Source: Pseudoneobacillus sp052180215 | Lineage (GTDB): Bacteria > Bacillota > Bacilli > Bacillales > Cytobacillaceae | Direction of reading: 5' to 3' | NCBI RefSeq assembly: GCF_052180215.1 | Contig: NZ_CP197471.1 | Location: 406,001-470,000, forward strand | DNA length: 64,000 nucleotides | Shown here: in pieces, positions 14,878 through 23,255 of the stretch | Layout: every line of letters begins with the position of its first letter | How positions within the stretch are numbered: position 1 is the stretch's first letter | Program-made: the position numbers and the translations under genes | Notes under the pieces: generated by a model | The model's input: only the letters and a program-made list of their open reading frames with translations | The model's database searches: none | Told to the model about the DNA's origin: nothing

Positions 14878-15958
14878 TTCTGGATTAGCCCAACGGTCAG
14901 TCGATGCTGTTATTCAATTAGCTATTCAATTTAAAGAAAAGTACGGTAGATTACCTGTTTTAATGGAGGTCTGTGGCTCGCATACGATGGCATTGGCTAA
15001 AACGGGAATAAAAACTAGATTAAAAGGTCATGTCCAGTTAATTGCAGGACCAGGTTGCCCGGTTTGTGTGACTGACCAAAAATCAATTGATGCGATGATT
15101 CAATTATCCGAAGGGGAGAACAGAATCCTTTGTACCTTTGGTGATATGATGCGTGTACCCGGTTCGAAGTACACATTGATGAAAGCGAAAACGGACGGAA
15201 GAGATATTCGAGTGGTCTATTCCCCGTTAGATAGTGTCAAAATAGCAGAAGAAAATCCTAATAAGGAAGTTATTTTTTTAGGGATAGGTTTCGAAACAAC
15301 GATTCCCATACTTGCTTTGGCTGTACGAGAGGCAGAGAGGAAGAAATTAACGAACTATTCCGTTTGGATGACAACCAAATTAGTAGAGCCTGTTATAAGA
15401 GCCCTTCTTGATTCAGGTGAGGTAAAACTGGATGGCTTTCTTTTGCCGGGTCATGTTTCCATTGTGTTGGGCAGTAATAGTTATCAATATTTAGTAGAGG
15501 ATTATCATCTTCCTGGAATCATCACTGGTTTTGAACCTGTTCAATTACTTAGCAGTATTTATAAAATATTACAGCTGCTTTTAGAAAATAAGGCAGAAAT
15601 TATTAACGACTATACATTTGTCGTTACAAATGAAGGGAATCTAGTTGCTCAAAGCTTACTAAAGGAATATTTAGAACCTTTTGATGAGGAATGGCGTGGT
15701 ATGAGTGCTATTCCGAAAAGCGGATTAGTTTTAAAAGAAAAATATGCCCAATTTGATGCGAAAAAAAGGTTTAAGGTTTCAATTGGTGAGCCAAGAAAAA
15801 CGAAATGTCGATGTGGGGAAATTATCAGGGGATTAATTACTCCAGAAGAGTGCGTTTTGTTTAATAAAGGCTGTACTCCTGTCAATCCAATAGGTCCATG
15901 TATGGTATCGACTGAGGGGACGTGTGCTGCACATTATCGCTACATGAGGGAGGGATAA
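14852..15958 (+). CDS. hypD: Hydrogenase Fe-cofactor assembly protein HypD
   Basis: 368 residues. Conserved motifs are EVCGSHTMAL (the CGSHT iron site), GPGCPVCVT and, at the C-terminus, the Cys cluster KCRCGEIIRG...ECxLFNKGC...CMVSTEGTCAAHY that binds a [4Fe-4S] cluster. HypD with HypC forms the scaffold on which Fe receives CO and cyanide. GGAGG lies ten bases before ATG 14852; an internal ATG at 14861 is also possible. It ends two bases before hypE. Confidence 0.95.
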   Translation: MEVMDLYSDSGLAQRSVDAVIQLAIQFKEKYGRLPVLMEVCGSHTMALAKTGIKTRLKGHVQLIAGPGCPVCVTDQKSIDAMIQLSEGENRILCTFGDMMRVPGSKYTLMKAKTDGRDIRVVYSPLDSVKIAEENPNKEVIFLGIGFETTIPILALAVREAERKKLTNYSVWMTTKLVEPVIRALLDSGEVKLDGFLLPGHVSIVLGSNSYQYLVEDYHLPGIITGFEPVQLLSSIYKILQLLLENKAEIINDYTFVVTNEGNLVAQSLLKEYLEPFDEEWRGMSAIPKSGLVLKEKYAQFDAKKRFKVSIGEPRKTKCRCGEIIRGLITPEECVLFNKGCTPVNPIGPCMVSTEGTCAAHYRYMREG

Positions 15959-15960
15959 CT

Positions 15961-16971
15961 TTGAATCAACGAATTAGCCTTGCCCACGGGGAAGGTGGGG
16001 AGTTAACCCACCAACTCATACAGGATGTTTTTATAGAAGCCTTTGGGCATAACGAACATACTCATTTTGACTCAGCCGTTCTGACAGGTCCTTTTCAGAC
16101 ACTTGCGGTAACAACAGATAGCTATGTGGTAAAACCGATTTTTTTTCCAGGAGGAAATATAGGAAAGCTAGCTATTACGGGGACTGTCAATGATTTAGCT
16201 GTTAGTGGGGCTATACCTCAGTTTATTACAGCAGGGTTTATTATTGAAGAGGGATTTAAACTATTAGAATTGAAAGAAATTGTTAAAAGTATGGCATTGG
16301 AAGCTGATAAAGCTGGAGTGAAAATTATTGCAGGTGATACAAAGGTAGTTGAAAAAGGCAGTATTGATGGGCTGTTTATTAATACAACGGGGATAGGGAT
16401 AATGGAAGAAAAGAATAGGCTTCATCCGGAGGCGATACAAGAGGGAGATTGCATCATCGTTAGTGGTACAATTGGGGACCATGGCGTTTCCATCCTTAGT
16501 GCTAGAAAAGAATTAGGAGTGTTTACGGATGTTAAGAGTGATTGTCATTCATTAAACCACTTAATAAAAGAGTTAATGGAAGAAATAGACGGAATTCGGT
16601 TAATGAGAGATCCAACTCGGGGAGGGTTAGCCACAACATTAGTTGAATTATGTGAAGACTTTCATTTTACCGCTGTAATAGACGAGGCCTTTATTCCTAT
16701 TCGTCATGAAGTTCAAGGGGCGTGTGATATTTTGGGGTATGAGCCTCTTTATCTTGCAAATGAAGGGAAAGTACTAATCATTATCGATTCCAAGGATCAA
16801 CAGAAAGCTCTTCACATCCTTAAGAAAAACGAATTAGGCAAGGCTGCTAGCGTGATAGGTCATGTCGACTCATGTAATGACTCACATGGAAAACTACTTT
16901 TAAAAACTCCTGTAGGTACGACAAGACGGCTACTTCGTCTTTCAGGGATGCTTTTGCCAAGAATTTGTTAA
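15961..16971 (+). CDS. hypE: Carbamoyl dehydratase HypE
   Basis: 336 residues from TTG 15961 (N-terminus MNQRISLAHGEGGELTHQLI), with GAGGGAGGG just upstream. The AHGEGG and FDSAVL...TDSYVVKPIFFPGG motifs form the ATP-binding part of the PurM-like fold. The protein ends in LLPRIC, and the last Cys is the one carbamoylated by HypF and then dehydrated to thiocyanate, the source of the cyanide ligands. All six hyp genes needed for a [NiFe] enzyme are therefore present in one operon. Confidence 0.95.
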   Translation: MNQRISLAHGEGGELTHQLIQDVFIEAFGHNEHTHFDSAVLTGPFQTLAVTTDSYVVKPIFFPGGNIGKLAITGTVNDLAVSGAIPQFITAGFIIEEGFKLLELKEIVKSMALEADKAGVKIIAGDTKVVEKGSIDGLFINTTGIGIMEEKNRLHPEAIQEGDCIIVSGTIGDHGVSILSARKELGVFTDVKSDCHSLNHLIKELMEEIDGIRLMRDPTRGGLATTLVELCEDFHFTAVIDEAFIPIRHEVQGACDILGYEPLYLANEGKVLIIIDSKDQQKALHILKKNELGKAASVIGHVDSCNDSHGKLLLKTPVGTTRRLLRLSGMLLPRIC

Positions 16972-17026
16972 TCTTATGTAGACAAATGCATAGGATATGG
17001 TGAATCTGCCTGAAGGAGAGGACGTC

Positions 17027-17605
17027 ATGTATAACATCGAATTGCTTAGGCTTCAGCTTAATCACCTTGTTACTCAAGCACGACAGGATATTTATATGCT
17101 TTCTACTCTAAATGATCAAGCGATGAAACAACAAATACTTCAACGATTATGGGACGGAATATCATCTATTCATTTTCTAAGTGAATTGCTTGCAAACCAA
17201 GTGAAGTCCAATCAACCGTATTTAGCTGCACAAGCACCTATTTCCGTGCCATCAAGTACCCATAATTCACCAATACCATTACCAGTCGGGAATAACCAAT
17301 CACTACCATCGAATAACCATATTCAACCAGCTATCACACCTTTACCTAATCAATCACCTCCACAATCGAATCAACGTATTTTTACGTTAGAGGAGTTAGC
17401 AACCTATAATGGCAAAAATGGTAGTCCTGCTTATGTAGCGGTCAATGGAATTGTTTATGATGTGACAAATAATCGTGCCTGGGCAGCAGCCACACATTTT
17501 GCCTTAACAGCAGGGAAGGATTATACAAAGGAATTTGCTTCATGCCATGCGGGACAACAATCGATTTTGGCTACATTACCAATTGTGGGGAGGCTGGCTT
17601 CATGA
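17027..17605 (+). CDS. Cytochrome b5-like heme-binding domain protein
   Basis: 192 residues from ATG 17027 (AAGGAGAGG five bases upstream). Residues 1-65 are helical; about 70-115 form a Pro/Ser/Asn/Gln-rich linker; about 117-192 form a bacterial cytochrome b5-like domain: FTLEELATYNGKNGSPAYVAVNGIVYDVTNN then THFALTAGKDYTKEFASCHAG, with two candidate heme-ligand His residues. No signal peptide or membrane segment. The stop overlaps the small-subunit start (ATGA), so the two are translationally coupled. It probably carries electrons from the hydrogenase; this is inferred from position. Heme binding versus a steroid-binding-like variant is not decided. Confidence 0.83.
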   Translation: MYNIELLRLQLNHLVTQARQDIYMLSTLNDQAMKQQILQRLWDGISSIHFLSELLANQVKSNQPYLAAQAPISVPSSTHNSPIPLPVGNNQSLPSNNHIQPAITPLPNQSPPQSNQRIFTLEELATYNGKNGSPAYVAVNGIVYDVTNNRAWAAATHFALTAGKDYTKEFASCHAGQQSILATLPIVGRLAS

Positions 17606-18510
17606 CAAAACAACCTGTATTACCTCCAGAGCCTTTGACGAATGAAGCGATTGCGGCAAGATTAACGAATACAGTGCTTAAGAGTCTTGATAAAGGACTT
17701 GTTAAAAAAAAGAATCTTGTTTACTTAGAGTTAAACGGTTGTTCTGGAAATATTATTTCATTTTTAAACGGACAGAACCCTGACTTTGAGTATCTATTAA
17801 ATTCCATGGTTAACCTTCGTTATAGCAATAGTTTAATGGCGGCAGAAGGTGAGAGTGCAATAGAACAGCTGATGAATTCATTGGATGAAGATTATATTTT
17901 AGCGGTGGAAGGTGCTGTCGCTTTAAAAAATAATGGATTATACAATGTAATCGGAAGCTGGAAGGGAAAACCTCTTACTGGTCTCGAGGCAGCAAAGATG
18001 TTTGGTGAAAAAGCCACACATATTTTAGCTGTGGGTGCCTGTGCAACACATGGCGGGGTGTCAGCGGCGAAGCCAAATCCTTCTGAATCAGTAGGGTTAA
18101 ATCAAGTTCTTCCTTCAAAAAAAATGATTATGCTTCCGGGATGTCCTGTTCATCCTGATTGGTTTATAGGAACGCTAGCCCATCTTTTATTATATGGGGA
18201 ACCTGAAACGGATAATTTAAGTCGTCCACTTATGTTTTATAGCACTCTTATACATGACCGTTGTCCGAGGAGGCCATTTTTTGATCGTGGCATTTTTGCT
18301 GAAAAATTAGGCGACAAAACTTGTTTGTTTAAGCTCGGTTGCCGTGGGCCTGTTACAAGAATCGATTGTCCAACAAGGCAGTGGAACGGGCATGTGAATT
18401 GGCCAATCGGGGATGATACGCCATGTATTGGTTGTGCACAGTTTGGTTTTCCTGATGCAATGGCCCCGTTCATCAGTTATGACACAACGAGGGTGGTGAA
18501 AAATGAGTAA
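17602..18510 (+). CDS. [NiFe] hydrogenase small subunit
   Basis: 302 residues from ATG 17602, with GGGGAGG eight bases upstream. No Tat signal, so a cytoplasmic or cytoplasm-facing enzyme. Cluster ligands visible: proximal Cys47, Cys147 (VGACATHGG) and Cys181 (LPGCPVHP); distal His218, Cys221, Cys241, Cys247; medial Cys256, Cys275, Cys278. The usual CxxC of the proximal site reads C47-S-G-N50, so Asn replaces the second Cys. In some oxygen-insensitive uptake hydrogenases this position is Asp. The enzyme passes electrons from H2 through three Fe-S clusters. Overlaps the large subunit gene by 8 bp. Confidence 0.93.
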   Translation: MTKQPVLPPEPLTNEAIAARLTNTVLKSLDKGLVKKKNLVYLELNGCSGNIISFLNGQNPDFEYLLNSMVNLRYSNSLMAAEGESAIEQLMNSLDEDYILAVEGAVALKNNGLYNVIGSWKGKPLTGLEAAKMFGEKATHILAVGACATHGGVSAAKPNPSESVGLNQVLPSKKMIMLPGCPVHPDWFIGTLAHLLLYGEPETDNLSRPLMFYSTLIHDRCPRRPFFDRGIFAEKLGDKTCLFKLGCRGPVTRIDCPTRQWNGHVNWPIGDDTPCIGCAQFGFPDAMAPFISYDTTRVVKNE

Positions 18511-19912
18511 ACGTATCATCATCAATCCGTTAACACGAATAAGCGGTTTTATGGAAATTGATGTGCTGGTGGAGAATCATAAAGTGGTAGATGCCAAAAC
18601 AAAAGGAAATTTATTTCGCGGTTTTGAGCAAATGTTAGTGGGGAGAAGCCCATTTGATGCTGTTTATTTTACGCAAAGAATATGTGGGATTTGCTCTTCT
18701 GCCCACTCAATGGCTTCATCCTTAGCCTTAGAGGATGCGCTAAAGGTTGTTCCATCAGAGCAAGGCAGATATTTAAGAGACATCATTCATTGCTGTGAGT
18801 TTTTACAGAACCACATTCGACATTTCTATCAATATACAGTCCCTGACTTTGTAAAAATTGAACAAAACCCTCTTTTTCAATCAGATCATGAAGATTTTAG
18901 ATTACCCCAATCGATTAATGACCGAATCTCAAAACATTTTTTTGATTCCCTCGGGATTAGCCGATCTGCTCATCAAATGCTCGCTGTTTTAGGAGGAAAG
19001 GCTCCGCATAATCACGGCGTTTTTATCGGTGGGATCACCACTCAAGCCACTGCAGAAAAAGTCGTTCATTTGGATTCGCTTTTAGACAAAATCATTGTTT
19101 TTATCGATGAAAAAATGATTCCAGATGTGTACGATATTGCTCATTATTATCCAGATTACTTTCGCCTTGGTGGTGGCTATGGAAACCTTATGACGTATGG
19201 TTCCTTTAACCATTATCAAGATTTAGGCACCCTATATGTAGACCCTCTTATTTCAAAAATAGACTCCGGTCCGGAGCCATTTGATGAAAATAAAATACAG
19301 GAAAAAATTGATTATTCCTGGTACAAAGCAAATGAAAATTCGTATAAGCCTGAGGAGGTTGTTGCAGAACCGGATATGGATAAAACAAAAGCTTATTCCT
19401 GGGTAAAAGCTGCAAGATACGATAACCTTCCTTTTGAAGTGGGGCCATTAGCCAGATTAATTTTAAGTGGAGAATATGACAATGGAATTTCTGCAATGGA
19501 TAGAACTATTGCCAGAGCATTAGAAACGAAAAAAATAGCCCAAATCATGAAAACACTATTGAAACAAATCATTCCGGGTGTCGATGTCCAGAAAAAATGG
19601 GAGCTACCGGAATCAGCATCTGGAAGAGGATTAGTGGATACGACGAGAGGAGCTCTTGGTCATTGGCTGAAAATTCATGAGAAAAAAATTTCATTTTATC
19701 AAATTATTACTCCTTCCACTTGGGACTTTTCTACACGAGATAACAATGGTTATAGAGGTCCTGCAGAGGAAGCTTTAATAGGAACTCCAATAGAGAATCC
19801 GGATAAACCTGCAGAAATTGGAAGAATCCTAAGATCATTCGACCCTTGTATGTCATGTGCCACTCATGTCTACAGTCCAGGAAAACAAGTGAAAACGATT
19901 AAGGTGTTCTAA
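18503..19912 (+). CDS. [NiFe] hydrogenase large subunit
   Basis: 469 residues, shorter than most membrane-bound group 1 large subunits (about 570-600). N-terminal nickel site RICGICSSAH (Cys61, Cys64, His68) and C-terminal DPCMSCATH (Cys449, Cys452, His455), followed by a 14-residue tail that the dedicated protease removes after His455. All four nickel ligands are Cys; there is no in-frame TGA, so it is not a selenohydrogenase. The gene overlaps both neighbours (8 bp and 1 bp). Group assignment needs a phylogeny. Confidence 0.95.
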   Translation: MSKRIIINPLTRISGFMEIDVLVENHKVVDAKTKGNLFRGFEQMLVGRSPFDAVYFTQRICGICSSAHSMASSLALEDALKVVPSEQGRYLRDIIHCCEFLQNHIRHFYQYTVPDFVKIEQNPLFQSDHEDFRLPQSINDRISKHFFDSLGISRSAHQMLAVLGGKAPHNHGVFIGGITTQATAEKVVHLDSLLDKIIVFIDEKMIPDVYDIAHYYPDYFRLGGGYGNLMTYGSFNHYQDLGTLYVDPLISKIDSGPEPFDENKIQEKIDYSWYKANENSYKPEEVVAEPDMDKTKAYSWVKAARYDNLPFEVGPLARLILSGEYDNGISAMDRTIARALETKKIAQIMKTLLKQIIPGVDVQKKWELPESASGRGLVDTTRGALGHWLKIHEKKISFYQIITPSTWDFSTRDNNGYRGPAEEALIGTPIENPDKPAEIGRILRSFDPCMSCATHVYSPGKQVKTIKVF

Positions 19913-20388
19913 TGGAAAGGATAATTGTTCTAGGTATTGGAAACCAATTAATGATGGATGATGGGATTGGGATTTATTTGGTTAATGAGTTGGGTAAACA
20001 TCCTTCCGCACCGAACATTTTTTATTTAGTAGGAGAATCAGATATAGATTATTGTCTAGAATTAATAGATGGAGCGACATTTGTTATGATTGTGGATGCG
20101 GTTCTTTCGGGAAAGGATCCCGGTGAGTTATCTGTTTTTTCCTTAGAGGAACTGCATGAATCTCAGCCTCTACATATATCACCGCATAATCTTCATTTGT
20201 TCCAAGAGTTGTATCAGCAGAAAGAGTCGATTGAGGGATATTTAATTGGAATTGAACCTTTTAAGTTAACGTTTCATATTGGATTAAGTGATGAATTAAA
20301 TGCAAAGTGGGATGTCATTTTGAAAGATGTACAAAGAACCATTGATGTATTACTTGCGAAAAGAATGATTAAAAGACTGGGTAAATAA
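19912..20388 (+). CDS. Hydrogenase maturation endopeptidase (HyaD/HycI family)
   Basis: 158 residues. The N-terminal GIGNQLMMDDGIGIYLV motif holds the first nickel-sensing acidic residue (Asp16/Asp17), VDAVLSG the second, and ISPHNLHL the His. It cleaves the large-subunit tail after nickel insertion. It shares one base with the large-subunit stop codon (TAATG), so it is coupled to its only substrate. It is the last gene of the ten-gene operon and is followed by a terminator. Confidence 0.93.
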   Translation: MERIIVLGIGNQLMMDDGIGIYLVNELGKHPSAPNIFYLVGESDIDYCLELIDGATFVMIVDAVLSGKDPGELSVFSLEELHESQPLHISPHNLHLFQELYQQKESIEGYLIGIEPFKLTFHIGLSDELNAKWDVILKDVQRTIDVLLAKRMIKRLGK

Positions 20389-20392
20389 CAGA

Positions 20393-20430
20393 AAAAGAAG
20401 ACTGCGGCATATGTGCTGCAGTCTTCTTTT
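20393..20430. terminator. Bidirectional terminator
   Basis: AAAAGAAGACTGC pairs with GCAGTCTTCTTTT around a short loop. The A-run and T-run let it serve the hydrogenase operon and the converging CoA-disulfide reductase gene. Confidence 0.9.
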
Positions 20431-20437
20431 AAGTAAA

Positions 20438-22084
20438 TTAGTTTTTGACAGCGGAATAAGTCTTCCAACCACCGTCTAAGTTTTTCACATCATAGCCATT
20501 TTCTGAAAGGATTCTAGAACCTAGATATCCTCTTAATCCAACCTGACAAGATACATAAACGGTTTGGTCCTTTGGAATTTCAGCTAGACGATCACGAATT
20601 TCTCCAAGTGGGATATTAATTGAACCTTTGATAAAGCCATTTTCTCTTTCTTTTGGTTCACGAACATCAATAAGTAATCCACCATTTTCAACAATTTCAT
20701 CAATTTCATTCCACTGAACAGTAGATACATCTTCGTCGATGATATTAGAAGCTACATACCCTGCCATATTGACAGGATCTTTTGCTGAAGAGAACGGAGG
20801 TGCGTAGGATAATTCAATTTCCGTTAAATCAAAGACGGTTAAGTTACCTTTAATAGCGGTTGAAATGACATCAATTCGTTTATCTACACCATCTGTACCA
20901 ACTGCTTGTGCTCCGTAAATAGCTCCTGTTTCAGGGTTAAATAATAATTTTAAGGCAATGGCTGCAGCCCCAGGATAGTAAGTAGCATGACAGCTTGGAT
21001 GAATATGAACAGCTTGATATTTTTTTCCTAATTGAATCAGCTGTTTTTCGTTAATTCCAGTAGCAGCTACAGCTAAATCAAAAATCTTCGCAATAGCTGT
21101 ACCCAAGGTGCCTTTATACTTTTCATTTTTTCCATAAACATTGTTTGCCACAATACGACCTTGGCGGTTGGCTGGACCGGCTAGTGGAATCATCGCTGCA
21201 TTTCCGTTAATATAATCCTTTACCTCAATCGCATCACCAATCGCATAGATGTTAGGATCATTGGTTTGTAGGTATTCGTTTACTTGAATACCACCGCGCT
21301 GGCCGACATTTAATCCCGCCATAACGGCTAATTTGTTTTCAGGACTAACCCCAATAGATAGAATCACCATGTCGGTGCTAATTTGTGTTCCGCTAGCTAG
21401 CTCAATCGTGTTACCTTGATCTTTAAAGGCTTTTACACCATCTTCTAAAATGAGGTTAACGCCTTTTTCTTTCATATGAGTGTGGACGATAGAAGCCATT
21501 TCGAAATCGATCGGTGCCATGACTTGTTTACCGAGTTCAACAACCGTTACTTCAATGCCTCGTTCCACTAAATTTTCCGCCATTTCTAATCCGATAAAAC
21601 CACCGCCGATGACAACGGCCTTTTTAGGAAGCTGTTCATCAACAAATGATTTAATTTTATCTGTATCAGGAATGTTTCGTAACGTAAAGACGTTTTTAGC
21701 ATCAGCTAAGCCCTCGAAATTTGGAACAATTGGTCTTGCTCCTGGAGATAAAATCAATGTATCATAGCTTTCTTCATATACTTCATTTGTTTGAAGGTTT
21801 TTAGCTGAAATTGTTTTGTTCTCACGATTGATTTCTACTACTTCTGTTAAATTGCGTATATCTAAATTAAACTTCTTACTCATTCCTTCAACGGTCTGAA
21901 CTAAAAGTTTATTTCGGTCTTTAATCGTTTCTCCAATATAATAAGGTAAACCACAATTAGCAAAGGATATATGTTCACCACGCTCAAATAGAACGATAGT
22001 AGAAGTTTCATCTAATCTTCTTAATCTAGCTGCTGCAGTAGCACCTCCGGCAACTCCACCGACAATAATAATTTTCTTAGACAT
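20438..22084 (-). CDS. cdr: CoA-disulfide reductase with C-terminal rhodanese domain
   Basis: 548 residues. Residues 1-450 are the FAD/NAD(P)H-dependent CoA-disulfide reductase core: IIIVGGVAGGATAAARLRR, the single active Cys44 in SFANCGLPYYIG, and the second dinucleotide motif VVIGGGFIGLEMAENL. Residues about 460-548 are a rhodanese domain with the active-site CQVGLRG (Cys513). Such fusions (CoADR-RHD) reduce CoA persulfides or polysulfide and belong to CstR regulons in staphylococci and others. AGGAGGAAA lies before the start. A close paralogue with an extra TusA domain is at 25651-27561. Two CstR-like operators lie upstream. Confidence 0.93.
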   Translation of the reverse strand: MSKKIIIVGGVAGGATAAARLRRLDETSTIVLFERGEHISFANCGLPYYIGETIKDRNKLLVQTVEGMSKKFNLDIRNLTEVVEINRENKTISAKNLQTNEVYEESYDTLILSPGARPIVPNFEGLADAKNVFTLRNIPDTDKIKSFVDEQLPKKAVVIGGGFIGLEMAENLVERGIEVTVVELGKQVMAPIDFEMASIVHTHMKEKGVNLILEDGVKAFKDQGNTIELASGTQISTDMVILSIGVSPENKLAVMAGLNVGQRGGIQVNEYLQTNDPNIYAIGDAIEVKDYINGNAAMIPLAGPANRQGRIVANNVYGKNEKYKGTLGTAIAKIFDLAVAATGINEKQLIQLGKKYQAVHIHPSCHATYYPGAAAIALKLLFNPETGAIYGAQAVGTDGVDKRIDVISTAIKGNLTVFDLTEIELSYAPPFSSAKDPVNMAGYVASNIIDEDVSTVQWNEIDEIVENGGLLIDVREPKERENGFIKGSINIPLGEIRDRLAEIPKDQTVYVSCQVGLRGYLGSRILSENGYDVKNLDGGWKTYSAVKN

Positions 22085-22180
22085 TAGTGTTTCCTCCTTT
22101 TGTATACCTTTATAGGTATATTAACAATGAAAATAAAATGAATCTGTGCGATTTATCACGAAAAACAAGTTTTTTCTAAA

Positions 22181-22242
22181 ATGCCCTATAGGGTATTGAA
22201 GCTTTATACTCTTATACTATAAGGGGTATATAAAATTAGCAA
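22181..22242 (-). promoter_or_regulatory. Promoter with two CstR-like operators for the CoA-disulfide reductase gene
   Basis: On the minus strand TTGCTA (22242-22237), a 17-bp spacer and TAGTAT (22219-22214) form the promoter. One 16-mer, plus-strand ATACTATAAGGGGTAT (22214-22229), covers the -10 box. A second, ATGCCCTATAGGGTAT (22181-22196), lies downstream of it and is nearly a perfect palindrome. Confidence 0.72.
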
Positions 22243-22406
22243 TATGAATCGATGATAATTTAAATAAATTATGTGTGTTAGTTCACAAAAAAGACAAAAA
22301 GAAATGAGGTATATCAAGTTCCTTCTATAAATATAGTGTTTAAAACCTTAGTCATATTGAGAAATTTTTACATAAAATTTTACATTTATTTTTTTAGGAT
22401 AAGGTG

Positions 22407-22435
22407 TTGACTTTATACCTTACGGGGTATAGTAT
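22407..22435 (+). promoter_or_regulatory. cstR promoter with operator in the spacer
   Basis: TTGACT (22407-22412) and TAGTAT (22430-22435) are 17 bp apart. ATACCTTACGGGGTAT (22415-22430) fills the spacer. The near-identical site at 9411 points to autoregulation by the product of 22528-22794. Confidence 0.78.
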
Positions 22436-22527
22436 AGTTGATGTAGCCGTTATTCATTTGCCCTTCGATCTAACATTAAAGGGTACTGACTACAGTAATG
22501 ATAAAAAAGGGTAAAGGAGGTAGATGG

Positions 22528-22794
22528 ATGATGGATTACAATGACCAAATTAAGAATAGATTAAAACGGATTGAAGGACAGTTAAGAGGCATTATTAGAA
22601 TGATGGAAGATAATAAAGATTGTAAGGATGTTATCACTCAATTAACAGCTGCTAGAACAGCCATTGACAGAACCATTGGTGTGGTAGTAAGTTCCAATAT
22701 AGTAGATTGTGTTCGAAAAGCTGATGATAGTGGGGAAAAGGATTCTGAACAATTATTAAAGGAAGCCATTAACCTACTTGTTAAAAGTAGATAA
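22528..22794 (+). CDS. cstR: CstR-type persulfide-sensing repressor (CsoR/RcnR family)
   Basis: 88 residues from ATG 22528 (AAAGGAGG seven bases upstream); an ATG at 22531 would give 87. All-helical CsoR/RcnR/FrmR fold with RLKRIEGQLRGIIRMME and two Cys, Cys32 and Cys61 (31 and 60 from the second ATG, the positions known in staphylococcal CstR). The copper-sensor His four residues before the second Cys is Asn57, which removes the CsoR copper site and fits a persulfide sensor that forms di- or polysulfide crosslinks. It precedes rhodanese, rhodanese and glutaredoxin genes and is flanked by matching operators. Confidence 0.88.
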   Translation: MMDYNDQIKNRLKRIEGQLRGIIRMMEDNKDCKDVITQLTAARTAIDRTIGVVVSSNIVDCVRKADDSGEKDSEQLLKEAINLLVKSR

Positions 22795-22836
22795 TAATGT
22801 CCAGGGGTAATACCCGTATTTATTTTCGATGAAATT

Positions 22837-22852
22837 ATACCCTATTGGGTAA
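22837..22852 (+). promoter_or_regulatory. CstR-like operator before the rhodanese genes
   Basis: ATACCCTATTGGGTAA is a near-palindrome of the same type as those at 7596 and 22181. A related half site, GGGGTAATACCCGTAT, lies at 22804-22819. It lies between cstR and the membrane-anchored rhodanese gene. Confidence 0.65.
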
Positions 22853-22879
22853 AATATAAATAGGAAGGTGAGATATCGA

Positions 22880-23239
22880 ATGCAATATCTTAATTATATT
22901 ATTATTGGTCTTATCGTTATCTTTTTTATTCAACGTTTATTGCCAACTAAAGGTGTAAGACAAATTACAACAGCTGAATTGAAAAATGAATTAACAGATA
23001 AGAATAAACAATTTGTTGATGTAAGAACTCCTGGTGAATTTAAAGGAAATCATATTCGCGGGTTTAAAAATATCCCTTTACACCTTTTAAACCAAAAGGC
23101 AAATGAATTATTAAAAGATAAGGAAGTTGTCGTGATTTGTCAAAGTGGTATGAGAAGCCAAAAGGCAACCAAGGTTCTTAAAAAATTAGGATTTACAAAA
23201 ATTACAAACGTAAAAGGCGGAGTAAGCGCCTGGAGATAA
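22880..23239 (+). CDS. Membrane-anchored single-domain rhodanese
   Basis: 119 residues from ATG 22880 (AGGAAGGTG nine bases upstream; an earlier GTG at 22868 overlaps that site). Residues 4-20 (LNYIIIGLIVIFFIQRLL) are a membrane anchor. The rest is one rhodanese domain with VDVRTPGEFKGNHIRGFKNIPL and active-site loop VICQSGMRSQKA. It would accept or hand on sulfane sulfur at the inner face of the membrane, for example from SQR. The next rhodanese gene starts 16 bp after its stop. Confidence 0.88.
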   Translation: MQYLNYIIIGLIVIFFIQRLLPTKGVRQITTAELKNELTDKNKQFVDVRTPGEFKGNHIRGFKNIPLHLLNQKANELLKDKEVVVICQSGMRSQKATKVLKKLGFTKITNVKGGVSAWR

Positions 23240-23255
23240 GGAGAGGAAGTATAAC

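Noticed and set aside
19852..19880. Selenocysteine in the hydrogenase large subunit
   Set aside because: The C-terminal nickel motif reads DPCMSCATH with ordinary Cys codons and no in-frame TGA.
22528..22794. Copper sensor CsoR
   Set aside because: The His ligand four residues before the second Cys is Asn, and the neighbours are sulfur genes, not copper exporters.
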